Below, piece after piece: positions 1 through 11,060 of a DNA stretch of 64,000 nucleotides; the stretch's first letter is position 1, and the number at the start of each line of letters is the position of its first letter. The position numbers and the translations under genes were made by a program. A model generated the notes under the pieces. It saw only the letters and a program-made list of their open reading frames with translations, was not told where the DNA came from and made no database searches. Source of the stretch: Galeruca laticollis (lineage: Eukaryota; Arthropoda; Insecta; Coleoptera; Chrysomelidae); contig OY998175.1 of NCBI GenBank assembly GCA_963921935.1, positions 682,001 to 746,000 of the forward strand. The letters are read 5' to 3'.

Positions 1-1159
1 TAATTGACTTCTATTGAATTGTTTAAAGAGATCAAAAGAGTCCTTCACAAAATACTCGTTATCACAATCGTAAGCTTTGGTTAAAATATCAGTCAAAAAA
101 TTGCCTAACGGTTCAATGCATGTGTTCAACGATGATACAATTGGTCTACCACACAAAGTTGGCTTGTGTATCTTTGGAAGACAGTAAAATTTGGGGGACT
201 GAGCCTTGTATGTCGTCAGAGACTTTTTTTTAATTTCATCGATAAAATTATTGTTTTTTAATTTTTTAATTAAGTTGTTACATTTTCTTTGAATATTAGC
301 AGTAGGATCTTTACTCAATGCACTATACGAGGTTTCATCATTAATTAATTCTAATGAAATATCAAGATATTGTTGTTTAGTGAGTACTACCGTTACATTA
401 CATTTGTCTGATTTTGTTACCATCAAATGAGGATTAGTTTTTAAAATTTTTTTTTGTTATGCTGTGTAAGTGACGATACAAGTTATATTCATACTTAGAA
501 CTGTGTATGTGATTAGTTATAATGTTAGTTGATTTGGCTATAGTAACATCCCTCAAATTTTTGTCTTTAATTTTAGAAACAATCACCTCGACATCCGCCA
601 AATACGAACCCACAGATATATCTCTGCCTAAGATGGGGGGGATCCCAAACCTAGGACCCAAAGACAAGTATTTTTTTATATCTTCAGGTATGTGGGTACC
701 TGAGATGTTATGAATCCAATTTGCTGGTGTGTTTAATTTCTGTTTGATAACACTTGCCTTTAGATCATTAAATTTGGTCATATTTTTATTTTTTACTTTA
801 TGAAATAATCTATTATATTTAACTTGTTGTCTATGTTCAAAATTTTTAAAAACATTTTCTGTAGTAGAATGAATTATCTTTGGTTTTAATGTTTGTAAAG
901 ATTTCTCTAGTTTAGAAATAGTTGAATGACACACACAAATTTCAACACACACCAATTTTTTTTCTAACCTGTTTATCACTGATAAGTTTCTTTCTTTCTG
1001 GATCTGTTGATTGTGAATTAGTTTGTTCACTGGTATCATTGTTGATGTGACATGTTTCGGTGTTACGCCGGTTGATCTGCATCTTAGTAGAAAATTCCTC
1101 CTGTTGATTTCTTTAGCTAGTTTGATCATAGTCTTCTGAAATTTGTGTGTGTCATTCAA
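1..1159 (-). mobile_element. Penelope-like element, 5' part, cut by the window edge
   Basis: Minus-strand start of a Penelope-like retroelement. The 241-aa frame at 434-1159 covers the N-terminal region that precedes the reverse transcriptase; further coding sequence runs from 433 to the window start in another frame after a frameshift in an A-rich run near 445-455. Identity comes from near-perfect inverted similarity to the neighbouring copy at 1147-3355, which has clear RT and GIY-YIG domains. This copy keeps about 65 N-terminal residues (942-1138) that the right copy lacks. The rest of its RT should lie left of the window. Head-to-head partial copies are typical of Penelope elements. Confidence 0.8.
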
Positions 1160-2068
1160 CTATTTCTAAACTAGAGAAATCTTTACAAACATTAAAACCA
1201 AAGATAATTCATTCTACTACAGAAAATGTTTTTAAAAATTTTGAACATAGACAACAAGTTAAATATAATAGATTATTTCATAAAGTAAAAAATAAAAATA
1301 TGACCAAATTTAATGATCTAAAGGCAAGTGTTATCAAACAGAAATTAAACACACCAGCAAATTGGATTCATAACATCTCAGGTACCCACATACCTGAAGA
1401 TATAAAAAAATACTTGTCTTTGGGTCCTAGGTTTGGGATCCCCCCACATCTTAGGCAGAGATATATCTGTGGGTTCGTATTTGGCGGATGTCGAGGTGAT
1501 TGTTTCTAAAATTAAAGACAAAAATTTGAGGGATGTTACTATAGCCAAATCAACTAACATTATAACTAATCACATACACAGTTCTAAGTATGAATATAAC
1601 TTACACAGCATAACAAAAAAATTTTTAAAAACTAATCCTCATTTGATGGTAACAAAATCAGACAAATGTAATGTAACGGTAGTACTCACTAAACAACAAT
1701 ATCTTGATATTTCATTAGAATTAATTAATGATGAAACCTCGTATAGTGCATTGAGTAAAGATCCTACTGCTAATATTCAAAGAAAATGTAACAACTTAAT
1801 TAAAAAATTAAAAAACAATAATTTTATCGATGAAATTAAAAAAAAGTCTCTGACGACATACAAGGCTCAGTCCCCCAAATTTTACTGTCTTCCAAAGATA
1901 CACAAGCCAACTTTGTGTGGTAGACCAATTGTATCATCGTTGAACACATGCATTGAACCGTTAGGCAATTTTTTGACTGATATTTTAACCAAAGCTTACG
2001 ATTGTGATAACGAGTATTTTGTGAAGGACTCTTTTGATCTCTTTAAACAATTCAATAGAAGTCAATTA
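1..2068. repeat. Long inverted repeat made by two head-to-head Penelope copies
   Basis: Positions 1-941 are the reverse complement of about 1139-2068; for example the first 20 bases match 2049-2068 inverted, and 919-941 match 1139-1161 inverted. The arms differ by small indels only. The single-copy spacer is 942-1138. The left arm carries a 12-bp in-frame extra segment relative to the right one near 475-490. The arms could form a ~0.93-kb hairpin. The left arm is limited by the window, so the true repeat may be longer. Confidence 0.9.
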
Positions 2069-3355
2069 CCAGATGGCTACGTGTTGGCCAGCCTGGATGT
2101 TGTTTCCCTTTTCAGCAATGTATATTTGGAAGCTTGCATTAGATCCATCACTAAGAGGTGGAATTGCATTAGCAATTATTGCGAAATGTCGTTAGTAATG
2201 TTTGTGGAGTGTATCACTTTCGTGTTTGAGAATAACTACTTTTCGTTTAATAATCAATTTTACAAGCAAATTTTTGGAACACCAATGGGTGCAACATTAT
2301 CGCCCATTTTGGCTTGTTATGTAATGGATGACGTGTTGGATATTGTTCTACCAGTACTAACTTATAAACCTTTTTTTGTTAAGAAATATGTCGATGACAT
2401 AATCCTTTCTATCCCGAGAGATGGTATAGACGAGATTCTATACGTATTTAATGATCTCGATCCTCACATACAGTTTACTATAGAAACTGAAGATAACCAA
2501 CAATCAGTCCCGTTCTTAGACATTAAGTTTATTCGTACAACAAACAACATCGTACTTATTGATTGGTACCAGAAACCAATGAGTTCAGGTAGATACCTCA
2601 ACTATTGGTCATACCACAAAAAGTCTATGAAGGTGAATTTGATTAAACAGATGAAGAATAGAGTCTCCCAGTTGTCTGACCCCTCCTTTCACCAAAAAAA
2701 CTATAAAATTCTGTTTGGTATGTTTCTGAGCAATTCCTACCCGTATGCATTACTGAACCAATTAATTTATCATAATAACTCAGCGTTAGAAACTCATATT
2801 TCTCCCACGGAGGTGACGGGCTCAGCAAACCATCAGTCATTAAAAAAATATGTTTCTTTGCCATATATAGAGGAAATAACACCCAAGTTGAAGAAGATTT
2901 TTGAAATAGTACCTGGCATTGTCATTGCGAACAGAAGTGTCCTGACGGTGTATTCTATTTTCTCAGTACTTAAAGATAGAGTCCCTAGGGCGCAGATGTC
3001 AGATGTAGTTTACTCCATCCCTTGTACAAATTGTGATAAGGTATACATTGGCCAGACCTCGAGACCAGTAAAAGACCGTATAACATCTCATAAGAGTGAT
3101 AGTAGACTGCACCCTGACAGATGCGCTTTGGCGGAACATGTGCGCAGTGAGGGTCATGTAATGGATTATGACAATTTTCGTATTTTAGCCACCGAAACTA
3201 ATAATACCAAGAGAACGTTCTTGGAAATGACATATATTTCGCAGACACCTAACATTATGAACAAACGTACAGATATTGATAACCTTAGTTCTATTTATTC
3301 ATACCTGTTAACAATCAATTTCAATACACAACTGTCACATACTTCAATAACATAA
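1147..3355 (+). pseudogene. Penelope-like reverse transcriptase / GIY-YIG endonuclease, one frameshift
   Basis: Penelope elements copy their RNA onto nicked DNA using a telomerase-like RT fused to a GIY-YIG nuclease. The N-terminal piece is in one frame (1147-1445). An extra base near 1446, seen by comparison with the left copy, moves translation to the frame that stays open to 3355 (~635 residues). RT motifs are visible: SLDVVSLFSNV, FGTPMGATLSPILACY and the catalytic YVDD (about 2388-2399). The C-terminal ~120 residues show VVYSIPCTNCDKVYIGQT with downstream R, H and E positions of GIY-YIG, plus a CxxC. The annotated frame has no ATG at its 5' end, as expected for a shifted reading frame. 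N-terminus is shorter than in the left copy. Confidence 0.88.
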
Positions 3356-3868
3356 ATTTATAAACAGTATTGTTTTGAGAGAACTTCACTCAAGCGGCCT
3401 CCTTTCATTGATTTATATAACTAGATAACCAAATGTATAAGTCTCAATCAAGGCGTCAATGGAAGAGAAGAATTCTTTAGTGACAGTTTCCTAACCTTAA
3501 AATTTTATTAAGTTTCACGTGGTAGCTGATCTGTTTTAATCACAAAAAATTGTATATATTAGAGAAATTCTAGATACTATGATAATTTTAACATGCAATT
3601 TTGTACAGTGTAATTAGTAAGAACCATTTTTCAAGGAAAGAAAAAGCACATTGATGTTGTTTTCACATTTACACCAACTCAATGACAAATAACCTCACTT
3701 AATGTAAGTGTTAATTTTATTGTTTGATTTTAAATTTTGACTATTTTTATCAATTGTAGTGTCCCTGAGGATGGAAATAAACATTTTCGAAAGCTCGGAC
3801 TAATTAAACAGAGTATTCTTTGTCTCAGATGCCAAATCCCCCACTAATATTTGTTTCTATATATATAT
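3356..3868 (+). other. Penelope 3' noncoding region and junction with (TA)n
   Basis: AT-rich sequence between the Penelope stop codon and a short (TA)n run at 3857-3869. No gene is visible. The hammerhead-like motif lies near its end. Immediately after the (TA)n run the sequence becomes the interior of DD82E copy 1. In DD82E copy 2 a (TA)n tract lies about 200 bp upstream of the equivalent point, so the Penelope pair may have inserted into that tract. Confidence 0.6.
3761..3800 (+). ncRNA. Hammerhead-ribozyme-like motif of the Penelope element
   Basis: In order: GTCC, CTGAGGA (fits core CUGANGA), a helix GGAAAT/ATTTTC closed by AAAC, GAAA, a two-base loop, UC as cleavage triplet end, then GGAC pairing with the first GTCC. 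This is the order of a minimal hammerhead with a one-base-pair stem III, as known from Penelope-like elements. An unpaired T sits between CTGAGGA and stem II, so activity is uncertain. Everything except function is seen directly. Confidence 0.5.
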
Positions 3869-5871
3869 ATCATCTGTTCTGGAGAAACTGCTGTGTTGAT
3901 TGATTTCCCCATTATTACTGTTATTTGTTATTATTTTTTACCGTTATTGTTAACTGGTGTTTATTTTTGTTCATCTATACAAGTTCTCTTCTCATCACAC
4001 GAGACAAACACCTAACTACACCTTCCAACTATATAGTGTTCCAACCAAATTCGACCAGATATGGAGGATTTATCACCATCTAAGCGACCTAAAGTTGGCC
4101 CATTGTCGCTGAACGAAAAAAATCTGATATTAAATTACTATCCCTCGTTGAAGAACGAAGAAATTAGAAGAAAAATCATGAATTTGACAGGAAGTGTTGA
4201 TGAAACTGTGGAGATTACTGCAACAATGATGGGTGTTTCAAAAACAACAATTTATAATTTAATGAAGGAGAAAAAAAATGGAAACATCACAGTCCCAGCA
4301 AAGTCCCCAGGCCGACCCAAACTTGAAATGGATGACGACTTGAAGAATGGAATAAGGCGTAAGTTGCATGATTTTTTCTTTAGAAAAGAGATCCCAACTC
4401 TCTCCAAAATTATGGCTTCGGTTCAAGAAGATTCAGATTTTCCGAAAATGTCTCGAAGTACATTATGGAAAATTTTGAAGGAACTTGGATTTGAATATAA
4501 AAAAAATTATCGGAACGCAATGTTGATTGATAGAGACGACATTGTCATTCGGAAAGCAAGACTAGATCAAAAACGAATTTATTATTTGGATGAGACTTGG
4601 TTAAATGAAGGTCATACTGTTTCAATGTTTTGGCAAGACACGAATGTCAAAAGTCGGAGGCAGGCAGCTCTTGAAGGGTGGTCAACAGGCCTCAATCCAC
4701 CAGCAGGAAAAGGACGTCGACTCATCATTACTCATATCGGAAGTGCCGAAGGTTTTGTTAAAGGTGGATTGTTGTGCTTTGAGTCGAAGCAAACCGGAGA
4801 TTATCATGAAGATATGGATGCAGACGTTTTCGAAGAATATTTCTCACAAATGTTAGATCTAATTCCAACGGGCTCAGTCATTGTTATGGATAACGCAAGT
4901 TATCACTCCAGGTTAGTGGAGAAATTACCTTCAACTGCATGGCGTAAACAAGATATCCACGATTGGCTAACCTCGAAAAATATTGAATGCCCAGATAACC
5001 CGCTGAAAAATGAGCTCTTGCAACTGGCCAATTTACATAAACACAAATATAGTAGATACGTTGTAGATCAAATGGCATCAGCGCGTGGTATAACGGTGCT
5101 GAGGCTTCCTCCTTATCCCTGTCAACTCAATCCCATATAATTAATATGGGTTCAAGTGAAAAGGGAAGTTTCAAGAAAGAATACGACATTCAAAATGTGT
5201 AACGTAAAAGTTTTATTCGAAGACGCGTTAGGTAACGTAACCAAAGAAAACTGGAAGAAATGTGTTGAACACATGATTGAACCATTTATAATCAATGTTA
5301 ATAATAAAATATCAACAGAATCGTCTGATTCTGATATATAGACTAGTTTTTGTGTTAGTTATTACTATTATTTGTTAGATTTTTTTTTATAAATATTACA
5401 TTAATTCGTACTTTATTCCTGCATTTTTCTTTTTTCCTCTCCTATTGTAAACGGTATATTAGTAGTAAAGTTGTTACCTACTGCAAAAAAATTTGCTATT
5501 TTTTATATAATATTTTATGTTTATTGTTTATCCATAGGAACACAAAAGAATGTGTTTTTATTGAATCGATATTGTGAACTCTTTTGAATACTTTTCGTAA
5601 TTCTAATTTCATAGTGCCTTCATATTCATATACAAAGTTTGTTTTGTCCTGATTGCACGCCTCTGAGAATTAAATTGTTTATTTGTTCATTCAAATACAA
5701 TAGAGCGATCCTTTCAATACAATAGGCGACCCAACCGAATACAGAGTTACGGGGTGTCTACCTGAAATTCGTAACAAATGAGAAATTTCGGAGATATTTT
5801 ATTATACACCCTGTATCGTTTTTGCATACCTAATGAGCTTTTATTACTCCATGCCTTTTAAAAACGGACTA
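3869..5871 (+). mobile_element. DD82E Tc1/mariner-type element copy 1, 5'-truncated
   Basis: Matches copies 2 and 3 closely from the sequence CTGTTCTGGAGAAACTGCTG onward to the right terminal inverted repeat, which ends GGACTA at 5871 and is followed by TA. The left ~500 bp with the left TIR is absent here; the Penelope pair and a (TA)n run occupy that place. The 3' untranslated tail is shared with the other copies. Confidence 0.85.
4061..5341 (+). pseudogene. DD82E (Sailor-like) transposase, catalytic Glu codon changed to stop
   Basis: Cut-and-paste DDE transposase of the IS630-Tc1-mariner group. N-terminal helix-turn-helix region (residues ~15-75), GRP AT-hook-like linker, first Asp in YYLDETW, second Asp in VMDNASYH, and the region LPPYPCQLNPI before the third acidic residue. 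In copies 2 and 3 the next codon is GAA (NPIELIW); here it is TAA at 5138, so the catalytic Glu is lost and the frame ends. The remaining C-terminus continues in frame to 5341 but lacks about 17 residues found in the other copies. Counting in copies 2/3 gives 82 residues between the second Asp and Glu, the spacing reported for the Sailor family (family name from memory). A 27-bp in-frame segment kept in copy 3 is missing. Confidence 0.85.
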
Positions 5872-7757
5872 TAGATATGGACAACTGATCTTGTGCACTG
5901 TTATCCTAGTCAGTACATAAATTGAATATTTTTGGTTGCCTAACTATGTATTAGGCAATCTTTTAACATAATAAGCGTTTCCTGTAAATAAAAAGGAAAT
6001 ACATAAATTTATTTGAAAAAGAAAAATATCTAAAAAGACTATGACAGAATAATAATCAAATTTTCAAAGAATGAATGTTTAAATCAAGCACCTAATTCAA
6101 GAATAAAATATATTACATTGCTGTAAAAGTCATTCCTGATCGGAGTGACGTTAATTATCATAAAAAAAAATTAGTACGGTAGATTGTTTAACAAATTGAT
6201 AAACTGAAATCAGTTTGGAACAAAAATTAACCCGAAATGGTGGTAGAGGTTTATTTTTGAGTAAAATGGATTTGATATTATATAATTGTCAATATTTTCT
6301 TTCAGTAACACCCATTGGTGAGTTTGAGTTATTATTATCTAATTTTTAAATCAATTTGAGCTTTCCGAAGGTTAAGAGAATATTTGGACGATATATAATT
6401 CTACCGTGGGGATTAGAGATCATTCTTACACTTTGCCTGATTTGCATATCAGTAAAAGATTTGTATATTAATAAAAGTATAAATTACTTGATTAAAAATT
6501 GGTATTTGAATTGAAAACAGTTCTAAATATTTTTGTGTTCACCTGTGTTTATCACAAATTACTGGACACTATGATTTTTTGTTGTTCATTTAAATATTAA
6601 ATTTTTCTGACGACTTTAAGCTGCTCTACTATTAAATAAGAAATTAAAACGGCTCGCCTGATTTTAGTGGTTCTCAATTTCATAAGATCAATTTACTTGA
6701 CAATGATATTCTTTCGAAGCATATGTTTACACAAAGGACATTCTGCCGAAACTAGATCTTAAAATGCCTCTTGACCTGGCACTTTACAGTTTTCTCTGAC
6801 ACTTTACTTTTGTCGGGTCATTTTAGCTGCAGGGGGCAACTGGTCACAACTCTCGGTTATGAGTTACCCAGAAATTATTACGGACTGACCGACTTCTTTG
6901 TTTCACGCCGAAAATATATTGGCTTTTTTTTAATCACCTGTCTAATTTGTTTTCAGATAAAAGGAATTATCTTTAGACTATTCAGACGACGCACCTTTCC
7001 AAAATAATTTGCTTCTAACTTATAATATTGTTAATTTAAAATACGTTTTACAAAATGATTTACATCAACAAAAATTACATAATAATGATATTATTAAAAT
7101 TGGATATGTTGTAGAATCACAATCGGGACCTTTCGAAAGTAAAAATTTACTAAAAAACGATTAATTATATAATTGTGGCGCTATGTATACAGGGGAAGTA
7201 TTACCCGCTATGTATAATTTTTGAAAAAAAAAACAAAATAGTCAATTTTGAAAACAAGCATGTGTACATGAAGCTGCTTAAGATTTGAATGGTTTTTTGT
7301 ACAGTTTTTGTGATTGTTTTGTGATATTACCTTTGGGAAATAGTGTGGCTAACAAGGTATGTAAATAGTTGTTAGTAAACTTTGTTTATTAGGATTATGT
7401 CCATTATGGTACACATATACAAAAATAAAGAAAGGGTGACCAAGGAAAACATGCATGGGGAGGGTACAGAAAATCTGAGAGACAAGAGGCAAACCAATAG
7501 AAGAGATAAGAGGACTGGCCCGGTAAAAAATCGACTAGAAGAAATGGGCAAAGAAGGGCTAATCCGCCGCTGAAAATCATAAGGGTTTCAATGAAAGAAG
7601 AACGAAACTAATTAGTAGCTAACGTTTTGAATAGTTAAAATGATAAAAAGTTACATCTAAAAAAACTGTGTCGATGCTAGTTTGGAATGGATATAGTACT
7701 GTCAGGATAATAATTGACTATGAGAGCTATACAAGTTTACAACACTCAGTTAGCAAT
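5872..7757. other. No gene recognised
   Basis: AT-rich sequence with several short open frames (for example 6771-7007 and 7382-7573) that show no motif I recognise and no sign of coding bias. I see no repeat shared with the rest of the window. It may be host intergenic or intronic DNA. Confidence 0.5.
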
Positions 7758-7759
7758 TA

Positions 7760-9065
7760 CGGTATCCGCCAAAATAAACAGTACCGAAACAGAGAGTGCT
7801 GTGGAGTTGTTTATGTAATATGGATTTGTCATATTTGACTTAATTGTCATTAGTTGATATATTAATAGTACGCTGCAGTTAAATTTGATTTAAAAATGGT
7901 TCTAACAACGGAAGAAAAAGTTTTTTTGGTAGAGCATTATTTTCGTTCATACGGAAAAGGTCGTAATGATGGTCCAAGCTTAGAACAGGTGTCAATAAAA
8001 TATCAACAAAAATTTAATAAAGCAGCTCCTAGTAAAAGTGTGATGTTAGCTGTTGTTGAAAAATTTCGTCGCGCTGGTAGTGTATTGTGTCAACGTAAAG
8101 GTTCTTCAGGTCGTCGAAAAACAGTATGCACTAACGAAAATGAAGGACGTGTTTTAACCAAGTTGTGCAATCACCTCAAAGAAGTCTTGTAAGAACTGCA
8201 TGTAAACTCAACATTAGTGAAACGTCTTTACGTCGCATGTTCAAATCAATTGGTGGTTATCCATACCGTATTCAAGTTGGACAACGACTAAATGCTGCGG
8301 ACAAACGTGCAAGAGAAATTTACTGTGGTCGCATGTTGAGTTTAATTTACGAAAATCCCGAATTTTTGAAAAACATATGGTTTTCAGACGAGAGTCACGT
8401 TCATCTTAGCGGCTATATTAATCGACAAACAACCAGATTCCTTGGATTTGAACGTCCTGATGTCATTGTAGAGAAACCACTCCACAGTTTTCGAGTTACC
8501 GTTTGGTGCGCGGTATCTGGTCATGGAATGATTGGTCCTTATTTCGTTGAAGATGATAATCAGAATCCACTTACTGTCAACCAAGCGCGTTATAGAGAGA
8601 AAATTATTATACCTTTTGTGAGAGATCTAAATAACTTTTGCCGTGCACGAAATCTACAGTTTCGCACACAATGGTTCCAACAAGATGGTGCAACGAGCCA
8701 TACAGCTGTGCGCACCTTAGACTTACTCCGTCAGCATTTCGATAATAGAATAATTTCTCGGGGAACAGACTTCGAATATCCTTATCATTCACCTGATCTG
8801 ACGCCACCTGACGCATACATTTAGGGCATAATGAAGGACAAAATATTTCACTCGGAAAATCCGCCGGCGAATATTGCCGAACTACGGGAAAGAATACAAA
8901 ATATTTTTCGGCAGTTACATAAACCACTTTTTATAAATATGTTTATTGACTTACAAAATCGATATGAAGCTTGTTTGCGTCGAAACATTTTGAACACTTA
9001 CATTACAGAAATTAAAAATTACTTTTTATTTTTATTTTCGGTACTGTTTATTTTGGCGGATACTG
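7760..9065 (+). mobile_element. DD41D mariner-type element copy 1
   Basis: A complete 1306-bp element flanked by TA (7758-7759 and 9066-9067). TIRs are about 30 bp: left CGGTATCCGCCAAAATAAAC and right, inverted, CAGTATCCGCCAAAATAAAC, both followed by AGTACCGAAA. The second copy is at 33037-35372. Confidence 0.93.
7896..9016 (+). pseudogene. DD41D mariner transposase, frameshifted and with a stop
   Basis: Transposase with N-terminal HTH (MVLTTEEKVFLVEHYFRSYG..., residues 1-60), a linker rich in Arg and Gly, and the DDE/D domain: WFSDESHVHL, QQDGATSHTA and SPDLTPPDAYI. There are 41 residues between the second Asp (QDG) and the third (PPD), the DD41D spacing. ATG at 7896 follows the TIR by 136 bp. 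Breaks: a frameshift near 8155 (the DDE part is in the frame of 8165-8824), TAG at 8822 where copy 2 has Trp (YIWG), and a ~7-bp deletion near 8985 that alters the last residues. Probably inactive. Confidence 0.88.
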
Positions 9066-9067
9066 TA

Positions 9068-9712
9068 TTTGTAGGGGCTACACGTTGATTGATAAAAAAT
9101 TAGATTAGTGTTAGACAAATATAAATAAATTTAACGTAATTTTTTTTATAATTATTAATTAACAACCTTTAACGGTCAGCAACAAATTATCAACTGACTC
9201 TAGTGAACTGGCTTTATGCCCTGACAATGCTAAGTTGCTATTAAACTAGCATTAACATAAATTTTTTTGGCCATAATGTCTTGCTCGTGGTTAGTAGCAA
9301 ATTATAAACTCAGTCCAGTGAACTTGCGTAGTAGTTATCTTTAATTAGTAACCTGGTTATATTCAGTAAAAAACAATTCAATATTAACATGGTTTTTTGA
9401 ATCAACGTGTAGCCCATGGTCAGCAAATAAGTGCTAACTGAGTACTAGCTCTCATTGTCATTTATTATCCCGATAGTGCTGTATGCACTCCCATCTACAC
9501 AATTTCTTTTTAAATGTGGGTGATTCACCTCCCAATTTTACAACTTTCAATAGACTTTTAACAAATGAAAACAAAATCAGTTTTATTTATATTTAAAGGG
9601 ATACAATGTATATATGAATATATAAATAAATTTTGCAGAAAAAAAAACAAATAAGACATTGATTCACAATGAAAATATACAATTTAAAAACTAATAAAAA
9701 AAATTATTAAAC
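9068..9712. other. No gene recognised; 3' flank of the USP-like copy
   Basis: AT-rich spacer. No transposon end or coding sequence identified. The part next to 9713 may be the 3' untranslated region of the minus-strand USP-like sequence, but no clear poly(A) tract marks its end. Confidence 0.4.
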
Positions 9713-11060
9713 TTAAAGGTGGGACTTTGTGTCATCTTGTTCATAGAAGAGAACATATGCTTCTTCACTGACTAAAGATTTCCACGATATTAATAGCACT
9801 CTTGAATCGTTATATTCGTGCCACTGTCCCGTATCCGTATAGGGATGTCGTCAAAATGCTGTGTAGTGACCTTTATAAGTGGTTCCACAGTGGTTAGATA
9901 TAGCGTAGAGGTTGTACATACAAGGTGCCACATTATCAGCCGCGTAATGGTTCATATCAAGTCCTTCTATTGGAAAATCTATTGAATCATTAAGTTTTCC
10001 ACTAAAACTTTCTGTTTGCGAAAAGCGCTTCAGGTGAATAACCAGTATTATCGGAAATTTATGAATTGAGAATGATTTAATGCATCGTTTTCGTTCCTTA
10101 CATTTCGAACAAGTTGGTTTCTCATCACCGTCGAGTGTTTCTTCTCTTGTAAACGAATCTAAACATTGTGAAAGTCGTAATTGACCTGTTCTTTGTGGTA
10201 TCGGAAGGGATAAATCCCAAAAAGGATCGTAGGTAACTGAACAGTGACCACAGTGTGTGCACTTGATTGTTGATTTTAATTGACCGACAAAGTTATCCAT
10301 AAGCTTGGAGTTGTCCATTCTCGCATATCTTAACCAAAATTCTTGTGCTTTTTCGATATCACTAAATTTGTCATCAATTTCTGTTAATATGGGCTTTGGT
10401 TTTTCATATACCTTGTTGACATCTTCGTGAAGTCCTGCTAATAGGTAACGAAGAAACTCATGTGCATCATGTTGAGTGTATCCCATGAACCATGAAGTAA
10501 ATCGCTGAATCTTACTTTTCAATGATACTGTATTAACCACTCTGTCTGAACCGTCTTCAGACCAAAGCTCTTGAATAAATTCAGCAAATGCATTAATTAG
10601 TGTTCCTTTCATGCTAGATATGTTTATGTTAATATCTCTTATGTATGCGTCTTTCTTTAGATATTCTAATATCCACCTTGTGTTTGATAGGCATTGGATA
10701 ATACTATTCATGAAACATGTGTTAGCAATATTTTTGAGGCCTTTGAGCTTTGAGACCCAAAGAATCTTGGGGAATACCCTTTATGGATCTGAATGTGGAA
10801 ATATTGTTAAAAGCTCTTTCGCAACTACTATCATTGTACGAATAATCTCGGATTCTATGATTGTCTTTCTCACTTGATCGGCGTGATAAGGAATTTGAAT
10901 TGATGATGTTTGCTACTGAATTGGATGTAAATATTACGGATTTGAAAAGTGTTTTGGTTGGAGATAATCTATTGCGTATAGGAATCGCATCATTCTCTAG
11001 CATAGTCATCTTCTTCAGTATTCCTATGAATGGGACATCATCTGGCTGGTGGTTATCTGT
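9713..11060 (-). pseudogene. Ubiquitin-specific protease (USP2-like) intronless copy, broken
   Basis: USPs are cysteine proteases that remove ubiquitin from proteins. The catalytic domain runs without introns from the Cys box (GLKNIANTCFMNSI, Cys codon 10715-10717) through QHDAHEFLRYLL, two CxxC zinc pairs (CTHC, CSKC), IILVIHLKRF, and the His box TYKGHYTAF to YNDSRV near 9780, ending with TAA at 9713. Breaks: a frameshift near 10745, just before the Cys box, and TGA at 9851-9853 right after the His box. N-terminal sequence (RSIKGIPQDSLGLK and upstream) continues to about 11060, where the open frame turns into reverse-transcriptase sequence. Lack of introns suggests a processed retrocopy; a poly(A) tail is not evident. 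USP8 is the alternative parent. Confidence 0.75.

Noticed and set aside
1378..1560. Minus-strand frame overlapping the Penelope ORF, also seen at 522-713
   Set aside because: Same antisense shadow in both arms of the inverted repeat.
4884..5078. Minus-strand 64-codon frame conserved in all three DD82E copies
   Set aside because: It is the antisense shadow of the transposase, conserved only because the copies are near-identical.
7382..7573. 63-codon basic frame as a small gene
   Set aside because: No ATG at its start, no motif, no second copy; chance frame likely.
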